A program made the translations under genes and the position numbers. Under the pieces are notes generated by a model that made no database searches, was not told the DNA's origin, and saw only the letters and a list, made by a program, of their open reading frames with translations. Below are positions 17,401-25,800 of a stretch of 64,000 nucleotides of DNA, in pieces (positions within the stretch are counted from its first letter, which is position 1; each line of letters begins with the position of its first letter). The DNA is from JACNKJ01 sp964344565. GTDB taxonomy: Bacteria > Krumholzibacteriota > Krumholzibacteriia > JACNKJ01. The DNA lies in the NCBI GenBank assembly GCA_964344565.1, contig CAYFNT010000010.1, positions 33,719-97,718 on the forward strand, read 5' to 3'.

Positions 17401-18112
17401 TAATGCCGTCGGCCGGATCCAAGGCGCGGCTGCCGCCCGTGGCCTGCAGGTGCGCGTAGCCGGCGATTTCGTTGTGATTGTGAACAATCCGCTCGAGGCG
17501 CAGCAGGGTGCCCTCGTCGTGACGGATCATGGCCCGATTCTCCTCGAGCAGGGCGGCGTCGAACTCGGTGAAGATGCGCAGTTCGCAGCCGGTCATGTAG
17601 CTGACATGTCCGGAAGCCGCCCGATACTCCACTGGATGCAGGGCCAGATCGGCGATGCGATAGCCGCGGTAGAGACCGACGGTCGGAGCGTCCGCATAGC
17701 GTCCGGGGAAGGGATCATCGGACGAGTAGACCGCGGAAGAGGGAAGGTCGGGCTCAACCGCGCCCTCGAAGCTCAGAGGGTACTGGCTCTGACCCGGCTC
17801 GATGATCCAGCTGCCCTCCATGGTGATCCAGCTCATGGGGATCACCTCCACCGAAACGATGCGTTCGCCCGGCGGCAGGAGCACGCTCGCACCCATTCGC
17901 GGCAGAACCGGCATGCCCGGTTCCCCGACGCTCCATGCGCCTTCCATGGTGATCGTGGAGTAGTCCTTCGACGCCGTGATCCGCGGCGCCTCGAATTCGT
18001 AGTCGACCGTGATCATCGCCGCGCCGGCGGTCCCGGTCATGAAAAAGGCCGAAAGGATGATCGCCATCGCAAGGCGCCTTCCGGCAGTGCCCCAGTGAGA
18101 TTTGAGGTGCAT
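14462..18112 (-). CDS. Secreted gingipain-like C25 cysteine protease with C-terminal sorting module (1)
   Basis: 1216-residue exported protease. ATG 18112 follows GGGAGG and opens a signal peptide (MHLKSHWGTAGRRLAMAIIL, then AFFMTGTAGA). A propeptide-like beta domain precedes the C25 catalytic domain (about 250-630) with VIVTSDAYAPYLGDF, YVLLVGDSGPSDG, the catalytic His segment NHLGHCDY (about 471) and the catalytic Cys segment YSQGCMCGG (about 504). Next come Ig-like/CARDB-like repeats, a domain EFSYWRWYTNDRGNNPNED that recurs in the second protease, and a FlgD-like sorting tail beginning NFPNPFNPKTTIRFALP and ending KMLMLK. Such tails direct type IX secretion in related phyla. Substrate unknown. 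Confidence 0.88.
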   Translation of the reverse strand: MHLKSHWGTAGRRLAMAIILSAFFMTGTAGAAMITVDYEFEAPRITASKDYSTITMEGAWSVGEPGMPVLPRMGASVLLPPGERIVSVEVIPMSWITMEGSWIIEPGQSQYPLSFEGAVEPDLPSSAVYSSDDPFPGRYADAPTVGLYRGYRIADLALHPVEYRAASGHVSYMTGCELRIFTEFDAALLEENRAMIRHDEGTLLRLERIVHNHNEIAGYAHLQATGGSRALDPADGIKYVIVTSDAYAPYLGDFVTFQTERGLKAGVFLKDWINSEYTGSDEQTRIRNFIIDAYATWDTEYVLLVGDSGPSDGIPHRGMYAYAYGTTETNLPSDLYYACLDGTWNDDGDGYWGEVGEADLYHELGVGRAAVSSPTEIQNWITKQMRYQIAPVADECDEALMCAELLWSEPTWGGDYKDEILYGSSNHGYTTVGFPDHMNVDTLYDREGTWSASTLINMMNNGLNIINHLGHCDYTYMMKFYNSSIPQFTNDGINHSYNFIYSQGCMCGGFDYDSISENLNNDEHGAVALVTNSRYGWGMHESTNGSSQYFDREFYDAMFAEEIYPLAEMNNDSKEDVIWNLDYGANRWCFYELNLFGDPSMQLWTDEPGNLQVTLPGVVFIGQPEMEVTVMDGAAPIVGARVCIYTDDYSVYDTAYTNGFGVAVLEPGATAPADLNVKVIAHDFFEYSGMVPILPPEGPYLVFEHSLIFDEDGDNDGMLDEAETVDLDICLENVGVDPTTGVVGTLSCTDPYVTIVEAVQDYPDIPAGELGTCLFPFVVEVAGDVPDERVIQFTIDMVANEGSWEATFYLTAQAPVLSTAGLTVIDLPYGDGSGNADAGETVTLRVHMANSGHSDAEDLVGVIGSYDFNVNIIDGGGACPVVPVGGEGIMTDFVVEILPGCPEPWTIEFVFNVSNGAFAADLSFELPVGGWFDDFEVDRGWTVGVPGDNAGTGIWTRVDPFGTEYDGYPIQPEDDHTPAPGVMCFVTGQGSEGGSAGENDVDGGVTTLLSPVFALQGATSAEFSYWRWYTNDRGNNPNEDWWKVDVTNDGSNWVSLENTQASDASWTFHSFQLGDYVEFTDMVQVRFVAADEGSGGSLVEAAVDDVLLSAFVPLATDLGDEVLPARVELGRNFPNPFNPKTTIRFALPAGGEVDLAVYDVKGRRVTTLASGHMDAGYHELEWLGTDEAGRPVSSGIYFSRIASDGQVLTRKMLMLK

Positions 18113-18312
18113 ACCCCTAGCCTCCCGTCCGGTGGATTCCCCTACTCCGACGCGTTTCGCCGGTCCTCCGGCGGATCGGAGTTTCAGTTTTCTGAATTTT
18201 ACCACAATTCAGACAAGTAGCTCAAGAATAGAGGGCTCCTGGCCTCCTCTCCCGGCTCCCGCTCGCAGACTCGCAAGTCACCGCTCGAGGAGCCACTTCG
18301 CTTCACGGAAGA

Positions 18313-18334
18313 AGATTGTACACGTGTACAATCT
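18313..18334. promoter_or_regulatory. Perfect 22-bp palindrome with GTAC-N4-GTAC core, copy 2
   Basis: A perfect inverted repeat of 22 bases, core TTGTACACGTGTACAA flanked by AGA/TCT, 119 bases before the start of the small secreted protein gene. Such symmetry indicates a dimeric DNA-binding protein. Copy 3 lies on the other side of the same gene, and copy 1 lies at 6683. Confidence 0.7.
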
Positions 18335-18452
18335 CGCTTCAGGAGTTGGAAACCCATCGTCGTATGCTCAGATCGATTGCGAAGTCGGAATCCATCGGAA
18401 CGACCGCCGGCTCAATGTATTGGAGCATGTACGCTGACGATCGGAGACAAGC

Positions 18453-18938
18453 GTGATTTCGTGCCGCACATGCCTACTGGCGCTAGTTGGAGCGATCCTC
18501 CTACTAGGTATTCCTGGATCAGCCAGGGGTGAGTACACGACTCTCAGGCAGTTCATGAATGAGCTTGAACTGGCGATTGAATCTGGAGTCACTGCGGAGG
18601 TCGAGTCACTGCTCGCTCCAAATTTTGAGTTCGCAAGCGTTGGCGATGTGAACAGGAGCAAGCCCTGGATTCATGACCCAACAATACTACTAGAATGTCT
18701 CATTCGCCCCATCAATGAAGACAAGGCCAAGATCATCTACATCGATTGGACGAGTATAGACCAAGTTGACAACAGTTGGGATCTCGGCGGCTTCGCTATC
18801 CACTACCACAGCCCCGGGGATGAGATAAGTAGCACTTGGTACTATCCAGGGAAGCACAGCTCACTACTCGTGAGAGTCAGTGAGTACGACGATCGGTTGA
18901 TGATATCAAATATGAGGTTGTTCACCGGTTTCTACTGA
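18453..18938 (+). CDS. Small exported protein of unknown function
   Basis: 161-residue protein starting at GTG 18453 after CGGAGA. A signal peptide (residues 1-26, ending PGSARG) is followed by about 135 residues with no repeat and no sorting tail. TTLRQFMNELELAIESG and VESLLAPNFEFASVGDV loosely recall NTF2-like/SnoaL-type domains that begin with a helix and a LL.P.FxF strand, but I cannot confirm this. Codon use is plainly AT-richer than in the flanking protease genes (for example ATA, AGT, ACA and CTA are frequent), and the gene sits between two GTAC palindromes. Both facts suggest horizontal acquisition. Confidence 0.75.
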   Translation: MISCRTCLLALVGAILLLGIPGSARGEYTTLRQFMNELELAIESGVTAEVESLLAPNFEFASVGDVNRSKPWIHDPTILLECLIRPINEDKAKIIYIDWTSIDQVDNSWDLGGFAIHYHSPGDEISSTWYYPGKHSSLLVRVSEYDDRLMISNMRLFTGFY

Positions 18939-18984
18939 TCACATCATCTCAGCCCTCGAAAAACCGAATCGCTCTAAAAGAAGA

Positions 18985-19003
18985 GATTGTACCCGGGTAC
19001 AGT
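18985..19003. promoter_or_regulatory. GTAC-N4-GTAC palindrome, copy 3
   Basis: GATTGTACCCGGGTACAGT; the inner TGTACCCGGGTACA is a perfect 14-bp palindrome and the context AAGA(GA)TTGTAC matches copy 2. It lies 47 bases after the small secreted protein gene and 124 bases beyond the 3' end of the convergent protease gene, so it is not an obvious promoter site. Confidence 0.6.
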
Positions 19004-19047
19004 TTCACCTCGCTAGGCGGTTTCACTAGGGCGGATATGGGAAAAGA

Positions 19048-19120
19048 GTTCGGGGAAGGGAGATCCCCTTCCCCGAACGATTTGCGAAGCTCTAGTGAGG
19101 GGAAGGGGGTCGCCCTTCCC
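19048..19120 (-). terminator. Double hairpin after the second C25 protease gene (copy 2)
   Basis: Hairpin GTTCGGGGAAGGG/CCCTTCCCCGAAC (19048-19078) and hairpin GGGAAGG/CCTTCCC region (about 19099-19120) with the linker TTTGCGAAGCTCTAGTGAG. The linker differs from that of copy 1 (14385-14455) at few positions while the stems differ by compensating changes. Confidence 0.65.
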
Positions 19121-19126
19121 AGGACA

Positions 19127-22100
19127 CTATTTGAGCATAATCATCTTCTGGGTCAGCGACTGGCCCTCATAGGCGAGACGGCTGAAGTACACGCCGCTGG
19201 CCACGGACTTGCCGGCCTCGTCGGTGCCATCCCAGATCAACTCGTAACGTCCCGGCTCCATCACGCCCGCGGCGATGGTCGCCACTCGGCGTCCGCGCAC
19301 GTCGAAGACAGCCAGATCCACCTCGCCCTTCTCGGGCAGCGCGAAGCTGAGGGTCGTCTTCGGGTTGAAGGGGTTCGGGAAGTTGGCGCCGAGAGCCAGG
19401 CGCGCGGGCACCGCATCCTCCGTGTCGGTCTGGATGGACCAGCTCGCGCGCAGGAAGACGTCGTCCACGCCGGCCTCGACCAGCGAACCGTTGATCTCGT
19501 CGGAAGCGACGAAGCGCACCTGAACGTTGTCGGTGAGCGTGATGTAGTCGGTGAGCTGGAAGCTCATCTGCGTCCACAGGTTCGCCGAAGCGCTCGTGTG
19601 CTCCAGACTTACCCAGTTCACGCCGTCGCTCGTGACGTCCACGTCCCAGTAATCCTCGCCGGGATTGTTGCCCAGGTCGTTGGTGTACCAGCGCCAGTAG
19701 CTGAACTCGGCGCTGTCGGCGCCGTCCAGGTGGAAGACGGGGCTGAGCAGCGTCGTCTTGCCGCCGTCCACGTCATTCTCGCCGGCCGTGCCGCCCAGGG
19801 ATCCCTGACCCGTGACGAAGGCATTCACGCCGGGCGCCGGGGTGTGGTCGTCCTCGGGCGCGCAAGGACCGCCGCCGTACTCGGTGCCGATGGGATCCAC
19901 GCGGGTCCAGATGCCGCTGCCGGCGTCATCTCCCGTGTATCCCACGGTCCAGCCGCGGTCCACTTCCATGTCGTCGAACCAACCGCCGACCGGAAGTTCG
20001 TAGGCGAGCACTTCGGAGAATCCCGAAGGGCCCTCCACGAGCAGTTCGAATGCGATGCTCGAAGGCTCGGGACATCCGGGCAGGATTTCCACCACGAACT
20101 CGGCCATGAGGGCTTCGCCGCCCATGGGGATCTCGGCACATTCCCCGAGACCGTCATGGATGATCACATTGATGTTGCCGCTGGTCAGCGTTCCGGATGC
20201 CGGCGCGCAGTCCGAGCTGCCCGTATTGCCGACCATCATGCGCAGGTTGATGGTTTCGCCCGCGTCGGCCGTGCCGCTGCCGTCGCCGTAGGGCAGGTCG
20301 ACCACGGTGAGCGCGCCGCCGCCGAGAATCGGAGCCTGGGCCGTGAGCGCGAAGTTCGCGTCCCAGATGCCGTCGTCGGAGTGGGCCTCCACCGCGAACT
20401 GGACCAGATGACCGTCGGGAATCGTGCCGGCGATCTCGAGTTCGAAGGGATCGATGTTGCTGCCGAATCCGCCCGCGGGAATGTCCGGATAGCTCTGCCC
20501 TCCGGCCGTGATGGTCACGTAGGGATCGTCGCAGCTGAGATAGGCGTACACGTTCGTGGTCGCGTCCACGCCCACGTTCTCCAGGGTCACGGTCATGCCC
20601 ACGCTCTCGCCCTCGTCGAGCTCGCCGTCGGCGTCGCCGCCGCCGTCAAGCACGATGCAGTTCTCGAAGACCAGGTAGGGACCGCTGGGCGGCAGCACTT
20701 CCACCGCTTCCTGGGCCGTCACCTTGTTGTAGGCCGTCACCGTGAGGGTCAGGCTCATGGGCGCGTCCGGAGGCTCGACCATGGAGATGGTCGCCATGCC
20801 GCCGGCGTTTGTGAGAGCCGCGCCGTAGAGCACGCCGTCCGCGTAGAGGGCGCAGAGAGCGCCTTCGAGACCGGGAATCGTCACTTCGTACTCGCTCATG
20901 CCGATGAAGAGCGCGCCGGAGTGGTTCAGGGCCATGACCTCCGGCTGCTTCGTGCGCACCGCGATGGAAGGATCGCCGAAGATGGTCCAGTTCTCGAACT
21001 CGTTGATGCCGCTCGAACCGTACTCGTCCATCATCTGGCAGGAACCGTTGAACCAGAGGCCGCCGATGGTGCGCATCTGGTCTTCGACCAGAAGATCGAT
21101 GGCTTCATCCTGTCCGCACATGGGCGGATTCCAGCTCTGGCTGATGTAGGACATGTAGCTCGCGATGGCGCCCGTGGGCACGCCGTTGTTGGTGGCGCGC
21201 TGCCAGGCCTCGGCGTAGCAGGTCGTCGAGGTGAAGGTGCCGTTGTTGCAGGCCACGCTGCAGATGAAGGGCAGCATGTTGTCGTTGACCAGGGCGTTCA
21301 CGTGGGTGTTGGAGAACCCGGTGGTGCTCCAGGACGTCGTGCTGCCGTGGCCCGTGTAGTTCACGATGCCGCGCCCGGCATTGAGGCCGGCCGAAACCTG
21401 GGCCGCCGTGCCGGTGGGCTGATAGATCTGATCCACGCCGAGGTAGCCGTAGGCCAGCAGCTTGCCGCGGATCACGTCGGAATGTTCGTCGTCGTACTCG
21501 CCGTCGTCACCGGGGCCCTCGTTTGAGGCCACGCCCATGCCGTACTGCATCCAGCTTTCCGATGCGGTGACGTCGCGCTCGTAGTGGATGGTCCTCTCGA
21601 CCTGGGTGGCCACCTGGGTGGCGTTCTCGGCCGAGAAGCGTCCCACGAAGATGTCCGGATAGCTGTCGCCGCCGGCCAGCAGCGAGTACATGGGATCGGA
21701 TCCGCCGCTGGGAATCGGAATCTGGGGACCGTCGCCCACCAGCAGCACGTATCCGAGATCGCCCGTGTCGTACTCGTTCTGGATGTAGGCCTTGATCTGC
21801 GTGGCCGTGGTGCCCGTCTCGCTGGTGCTCACCAGCTTGGTGTCGATGCCCTTCTGCATCTTCCACTCCACCAGGGGCAGCATGTTCGCGTAGAAGGCGT
21901 CGTAGGCCACGATGAGCAGACTGCCGTCCTCGAGCACCGGCGTGTAGCGGTCGCCGGCACCGAAGTTCAGGAAGTGACTCGAGTAGAGCTCGGCGAACTG
22001 CGGGTCGAGCTTCTCCGGCGCCGCGGCCCGGTCGAGCACGTTGATGTCACCGGCGCCAACCGGCTTCACTTCCAGCACCATGCGCTTGTGGACGCGCAGG

Positions 22101-22663
22101 GTCTCGCGGGCGGGCAGGTACTGGAAGACGTTGGCGTCGACGATCACTCCGCGATAGTCGCGAAGGATGTGCGGCGCTTCCAGGTCTACAGGCGAAACGG
22201 GCCAGGCCTCGTCGCCCCGATAGACCTCGCCGAACTCGTAGGGCACCGTGGCGGGATCCACCGAACGAAGCAGATTGCCCTTGGACGGCATCACCGGCAT
22301 GAAGGGAAGATCCACCGATTCGACCTCGAGCAGGCTCACGGCCACCTTGCGGTCGTCGGGAATGATCACCGCGCGACGCACGTCCGGCAGCGAGGGATAG
22401 CCCGCCGCCAGGTCCACGCTCTCGCCGGCCAGGCCGATGGAGAAGTAGGTCTCACCCCCGATGAGAACAGGCTCGGCGTCGAAGCCGCCCACCGTGATTT
22501 CATACACCGTCCGCTGGCCATCGGACTCGAGCATGCGCACGGCGAAATCGTCGCCGCCCAGATCGATCCACATGGCGCTCGCAGGAAATGCGAGACCGAC
22601 CAGCAGAATCATGCCCAAGAGGCCGGAAAAGAAACGGGGCCTCCGACTTACGAGACGTTCCAT
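19127..22663 (-). CDS. Secreted gingipain-like C25 cysteine protease with C-terminal sorting module (2)
   Basis: 1178-residue protease. ATG 22663 follows GGAGGTTCCCC and begins a signal peptide (residues 1-30, ending FPASA). A C25 propeptide (about 30-245) contains GYPSLPDVRRAVIIPDD. The catalytic domain has LLIVAYDAFYANMLPLVEWK, LGYVLLVGDGPQIPIP, catalytic His in NYTGHGSTTSW (about 439) and catalytic Cys in ICSVACNNGTF (about 471). Then follow Ig-like repeats, the same EFSYWRWYTND lectin-like domain as protease 1 and a FlgD-like tail (NFPNPFNPKTTLSFALP ... KMIMLK). Protease 3, encoded divergently 210 bases away, is its closest relative in the window in the catalytic part. Confidence 0.9.
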   Translation of the reverse strand: MERLVSRRPRFFSGLLGMILLVGLAFPASAMWIDLGGDDFAVRMLESDGQRTVYEITVGGFDAEPVLIGGETYFSIGLAGESVDLAAGYPSLPDVRRAVIIPDDRKVAVSLLEVESVDLPFMPVMPSKGNLLRSVDPATVPYEFGEVYRGDEAWPVSPVDLEAPHILRDYRGVIVDANVFQYLPARETLRVHKRMVLEVKPVGAGDINVLDRAAAPEKLDPQFAELYSSHFLNFGAGDRYTPVLEDGSLLIVAYDAFYANMLPLVEWKMQKGIDTKLVSTSETGTTATQIKAYIQNEYDTGDLGYVLLVGDGPQIPIPSGGSDPMYSLLAGGDSYPDIFVGRFSAENATQVATQVERTIHYERDVTASESWMQYGMGVASNEGPGDDGEYDDEHSDVIRGKLLAYGYLGVDQIYQPTGTAAQVSAGLNAGRGIVNYTGHGSTTSWSTTGFSNTHVNALVNDNMLPFICSVACNNGTFTSTTCYAEAWQRATNNGVPTGAIASYMSYISQSWNPPMCGQDEAIDLLVEDQMRTIGGLWFNGSCQMMDEYGSSGINEFENWTIFGDPSIAVRTKQPEVMALNHSGALFIGMSEYEVTIPGLEGALCALYADGVLYGAALTNAGGMATISMVEPPDAPMSLTLTVTAYNKVTAQEAVEVLPPSGPYLVFENCIVLDGGGDADGELDEGESVGMTVTLENVGVDATTNVYAYLSCDDPYVTITAGGQSYPDIPAGGFGSNIDPFELEIAGTIPDGHLVQFAVEAHSDDGIWDANFALTAQAPILGGGALTVVDLPYGDGSGTADAGETINLRMMVGNTGSSDCAPASGTLTSGNINVIIHDGLGECAEIPMGGEALMAEFVVEILPGCPEPSSIAFELLVEGPSGFSEVLAYELPVGGWFDDMEVDRGWTVGYTGDDAGSGIWTRVDPIGTEYGGGPCAPEDDHTPAPGVNAFVTGQGSLGGTAGENDVDGGKTTLLSPVFHLDGADSAEFSYWRWYTNDLGNNPGEDYWDVDVTSDGVNWVSLEHTSASANLWTQMSFQLTDYITLTDNVQVRFVASDEINGSLVEAGVDDVFLRASWSIQTDTEDAVPARLALGANFPNPFNPKTTLSFALPEKGEVDLAVFDVRGRRVATIAAGVMEPGRYELIWDGTDEAGKSVASGVYFSRLAYEGQSLTQKMIMLK

Positions 22664-22789
22664 GGGGAACCTCCATCCATGAATTTCACCCTGAGGAATG
22701 GGAATTTCGCAGGACAATTCTACCATTTGAGGCCTCTAATTCCAAAAAGAATCGGGATTTGCGCCTTCGCGGAGCTCATTCCTAAGCCG

Positions 22790-22819
22790 TTGTAGTCAAG
22801 GCATCTGCCGTGTTAGAAT
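22790..22819 (+). promoter_or_regulatory. Probable promoter of the third C25 protease gene
   Basis: TTGTAG (22790-22795), an 18-base spacer and TAGAAT (22814-22819), 54 bases before ATG 22874. On the other strand another TAGAAT occurs close to 22720, consistent with divergent transcription of the two protease genes. Confidence 0.55.
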
Positions 22820-22873
22820 GGGTTTGCGACTTCTCAACCCGATACTCGGGACCCTGCACCCACAAGGGGGATC

Positions 22874-25800
22874 ATGAAAGGTCTGACTCTAGCCGGACTG
22901 CTCTGCGCGCTTCTGGCGCTGCCGACCTTCGCGGCCGACGTTCAGGTGGCCACCGGCCAGGACGCCTGGAATCTGCAGGTGCTGGACGCCAGCGCCGACC
23001 AGACGCGTCTGCAACTCAATCTGGGCAGCTTCCAGATCGACGGGCTCAAGATCGACGGTGCCCAGTGGACCGTCATCGCCCTGGAAGACCTAGCCCTCCA
23101 CCACCAGCGCGGACTGCCGGCCCTGCCCACGGTGCGACGCAGCGTGGTCATCCCCGATGACGCGGCCATGCGCGTGAACGTGCTCGAGGCCAGCTACCGG
23201 GATTTCCCCGGCATGGACATCGCGCCCTCGAAGGGAACCATCAGCCGAAAGATGGATCCCGAAATGGTCAGCTACGAGTTCAGCCGCTTCTACGAGACCG
23301 ACGCCTGGTTCCCCGGCGAGGTCGCCGTGCTGGACGAGCCCTACATCATGCGCGACGTGCGCGGCATGGTCGTGGAACTGAACCCCTTCCAGTACAATCC
23401 GGCCACGCGCACCCTGCGCGTCTACACGGAACTGATCGTCGAGGTGGCGACCGACGGCGAGAGCTTCCTGAACCGTCTGGAGTCGCGTCCCGAAGCGCTG
23501 GACTCTGAATTCGCCAAGATCTACTCCAGCCACTTCCTGAACTACGACCTGCTCCAGGATCGCTATGTGAGCATCCCCGAGATCGGACCCATGCTGGTGA
23601 TCAGCTACGGGCCCTTCATGGGCTCCATGCAGCCATTCGTGGACTGGAAGAACCAGATGGGCGTGCCCACGACCATGGTGGATGTGTCCTCCGTCGGTTC
23701 CACAGGCAACCAGATCAAGGACTACATCCAGGGCATCTACGACAGCGAACCCCTGACCTTCGTGCTGCTCGTCGGCGATGCGTCCCAGGTCCCCTATTTC
23801 AACAACGGCGGCGCTTCGGACCCGTCCTACGGATTCCTGGCCGGCGACGACTTTTACCCCGAGATCTTCGTGGGCCGCCTCTCCGCCGAGAACACCTCCC
23901 AAGTGGACACGCAGGTTCTGCGCAGCATCGAGTACGAGCGCGATCCTCAGATGGGCGCGACCTGGTACGCCAAGGGCATCGGCATCGGCTCCAACGAAGG
24001 TTCGGGCATCGGCGACGACGGCGAGTCCGACCGGGACCACATGGACAACATCCGCGACGACCTGCTCGCCTTCACCTACACCGAAGTGGATCAGGTCTAC
24101 GATCCCGACGCCTCCGCGGCCCAGGTCGCTGCTGGCTGCAACGACGGCCGCAGCATCATCAACTACTGCGGTCACGGATGGCTCACCGGCTGGGTCACCT
24201 CGGGCTTCGAAAACGCCAACGTGAACGCCCTGGTCAACGACAACATGCTGCCCTTCATCAACAGCGTGGCCTGCAATACCGGCGAGTTCCAGAGCGGAAC
24301 CTGCTTCGGCGAAGCCTGGATGCGCGCCACCAACGCCGGAGAACCCACCGGAGCCATCGGATTCTACGGCTCCACCATCAGCATGAGCTGGGCGCCGCCC
24401 ATGAGTTCTCAGGACGAGACCGTCGACCTCCTGGTCGCCGGCGAGAAACGCACCTTCGGCGCCCTCTGCTTCAACGGTTCCTGTCTCATGATCGACGAGT
24501 ACGGTTCCAGCGGCGAGAATGAGATGAAGTTCTGGACCATCTTCGGCGATCCGAGCCTGCGCGTCCGCACGGATACGCCGGCCGCGGTCTACGTGGATCA
24601 CTTCGCCACGGTGGATCCGCTCATGGACTACTTCACCGTGAACACCGACCCCGGCAACCTCGCGGCCATCAGCTTCGAGGGCGAATACATCGGCTCGGCC
24701 TTCGCCGACGGCGGCGGCGTGGCCCAGGTCTACTTCGAAAACGACCTGCCCACCCCCGGAAACGAGATCACCCTCACGGTGACTGGATTCAATCGCGACA
24801 CCCACCAGGATCAGATACTCGTGGGCGACGGGCTGCTGCCCACCTGCGAGGTGTCGCCGTCCTTCTTCAACAAGGTGCTGCAGCAGGGCGAGGTCCAGAC
24901 GGACTACCTGTCCATCGGCAACTACGGCGAAGAGGGCTCCACGCTCTACTACTCCATCAGCATGGAGGATCCGAACTTCCCGCGTGACGGCGGGCGCAAC
25001 ATGACCGGATCCTACGCCTGGACCGAGCCTTCGGCGGTCTATCCCGAATCGACCCTGAATCTGGATCTCTTCGTCTACAACGGCAGTCCCGACATGGAGT
25101 GGATCTCGAGCTTCGACATGCAGCTGCCCGCGGGTGTGGTGCTCAACAGCGCCTCGGACATGACCGGCGGCGGAGCGGGTGACCTCGTATATTCAGGCGG
25201 AACCGGCGATGGCGCCTTCTGCGAATGGACCGACCCGGACGGTGGCTGGGGGCAGATCTACGATGGCGAAACGGGCCACGCAATCCTCAACCTGACCTTC
25301 GCCAGCATGGGCGACCAGGTGGTCATCCCCTATACCATCTACGGCGACATCTACGGCAGCGATCCGCATCAGGTCAGCGGCGAGATCGTCATCACCACCC
25401 TCGGACCCAACGTGACGGTGCTCTCGCCCAACGGCGGCGAGATGATGGCCATCGGTTCCATGATGGACATCCAGTGGGCGGCCGGCGGCGGTCCCGAGAA
25501 CGTGATGATCGAGCTGAGCCGCACGGGCATCGGCGGCTGGGAGACCCTGGCGCCCTCGGTGCCCGCCGACCTGGGTCACTTCGGCTGGATGGTGGACGGA
25601 GTAATCAGCTCCAATTGCCGCATCAAGATCTGCGACGTCGACGATCTCGCGATCACCGACACCAGCGACGACGCCTTCACCATCTATCGCACGATGACCT
25701 GGGTGCAGATGGCGACGACCTCCGGCGCGGTGCCCGAAGGCCAGACCGAGATGCTCGAAGTGGTCTTCGACGCCACGGGTCTTCCCGAGGGCAGCTACGA

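Noticed and set aside
15185..18220. 1011-codon open frame on the plus strand opposite protease 1
   Set aside because: Shadow of the minus-strand C25 protease; composition (Val, Gly, His, Asp-rich) without any domain.
19037..22795. Long plus-strand open frames opposite protease 2
   Set aside because: Antisense of a gene with clear catalytic and sorting motifs; no ribosome-binding site or recognisable domain.
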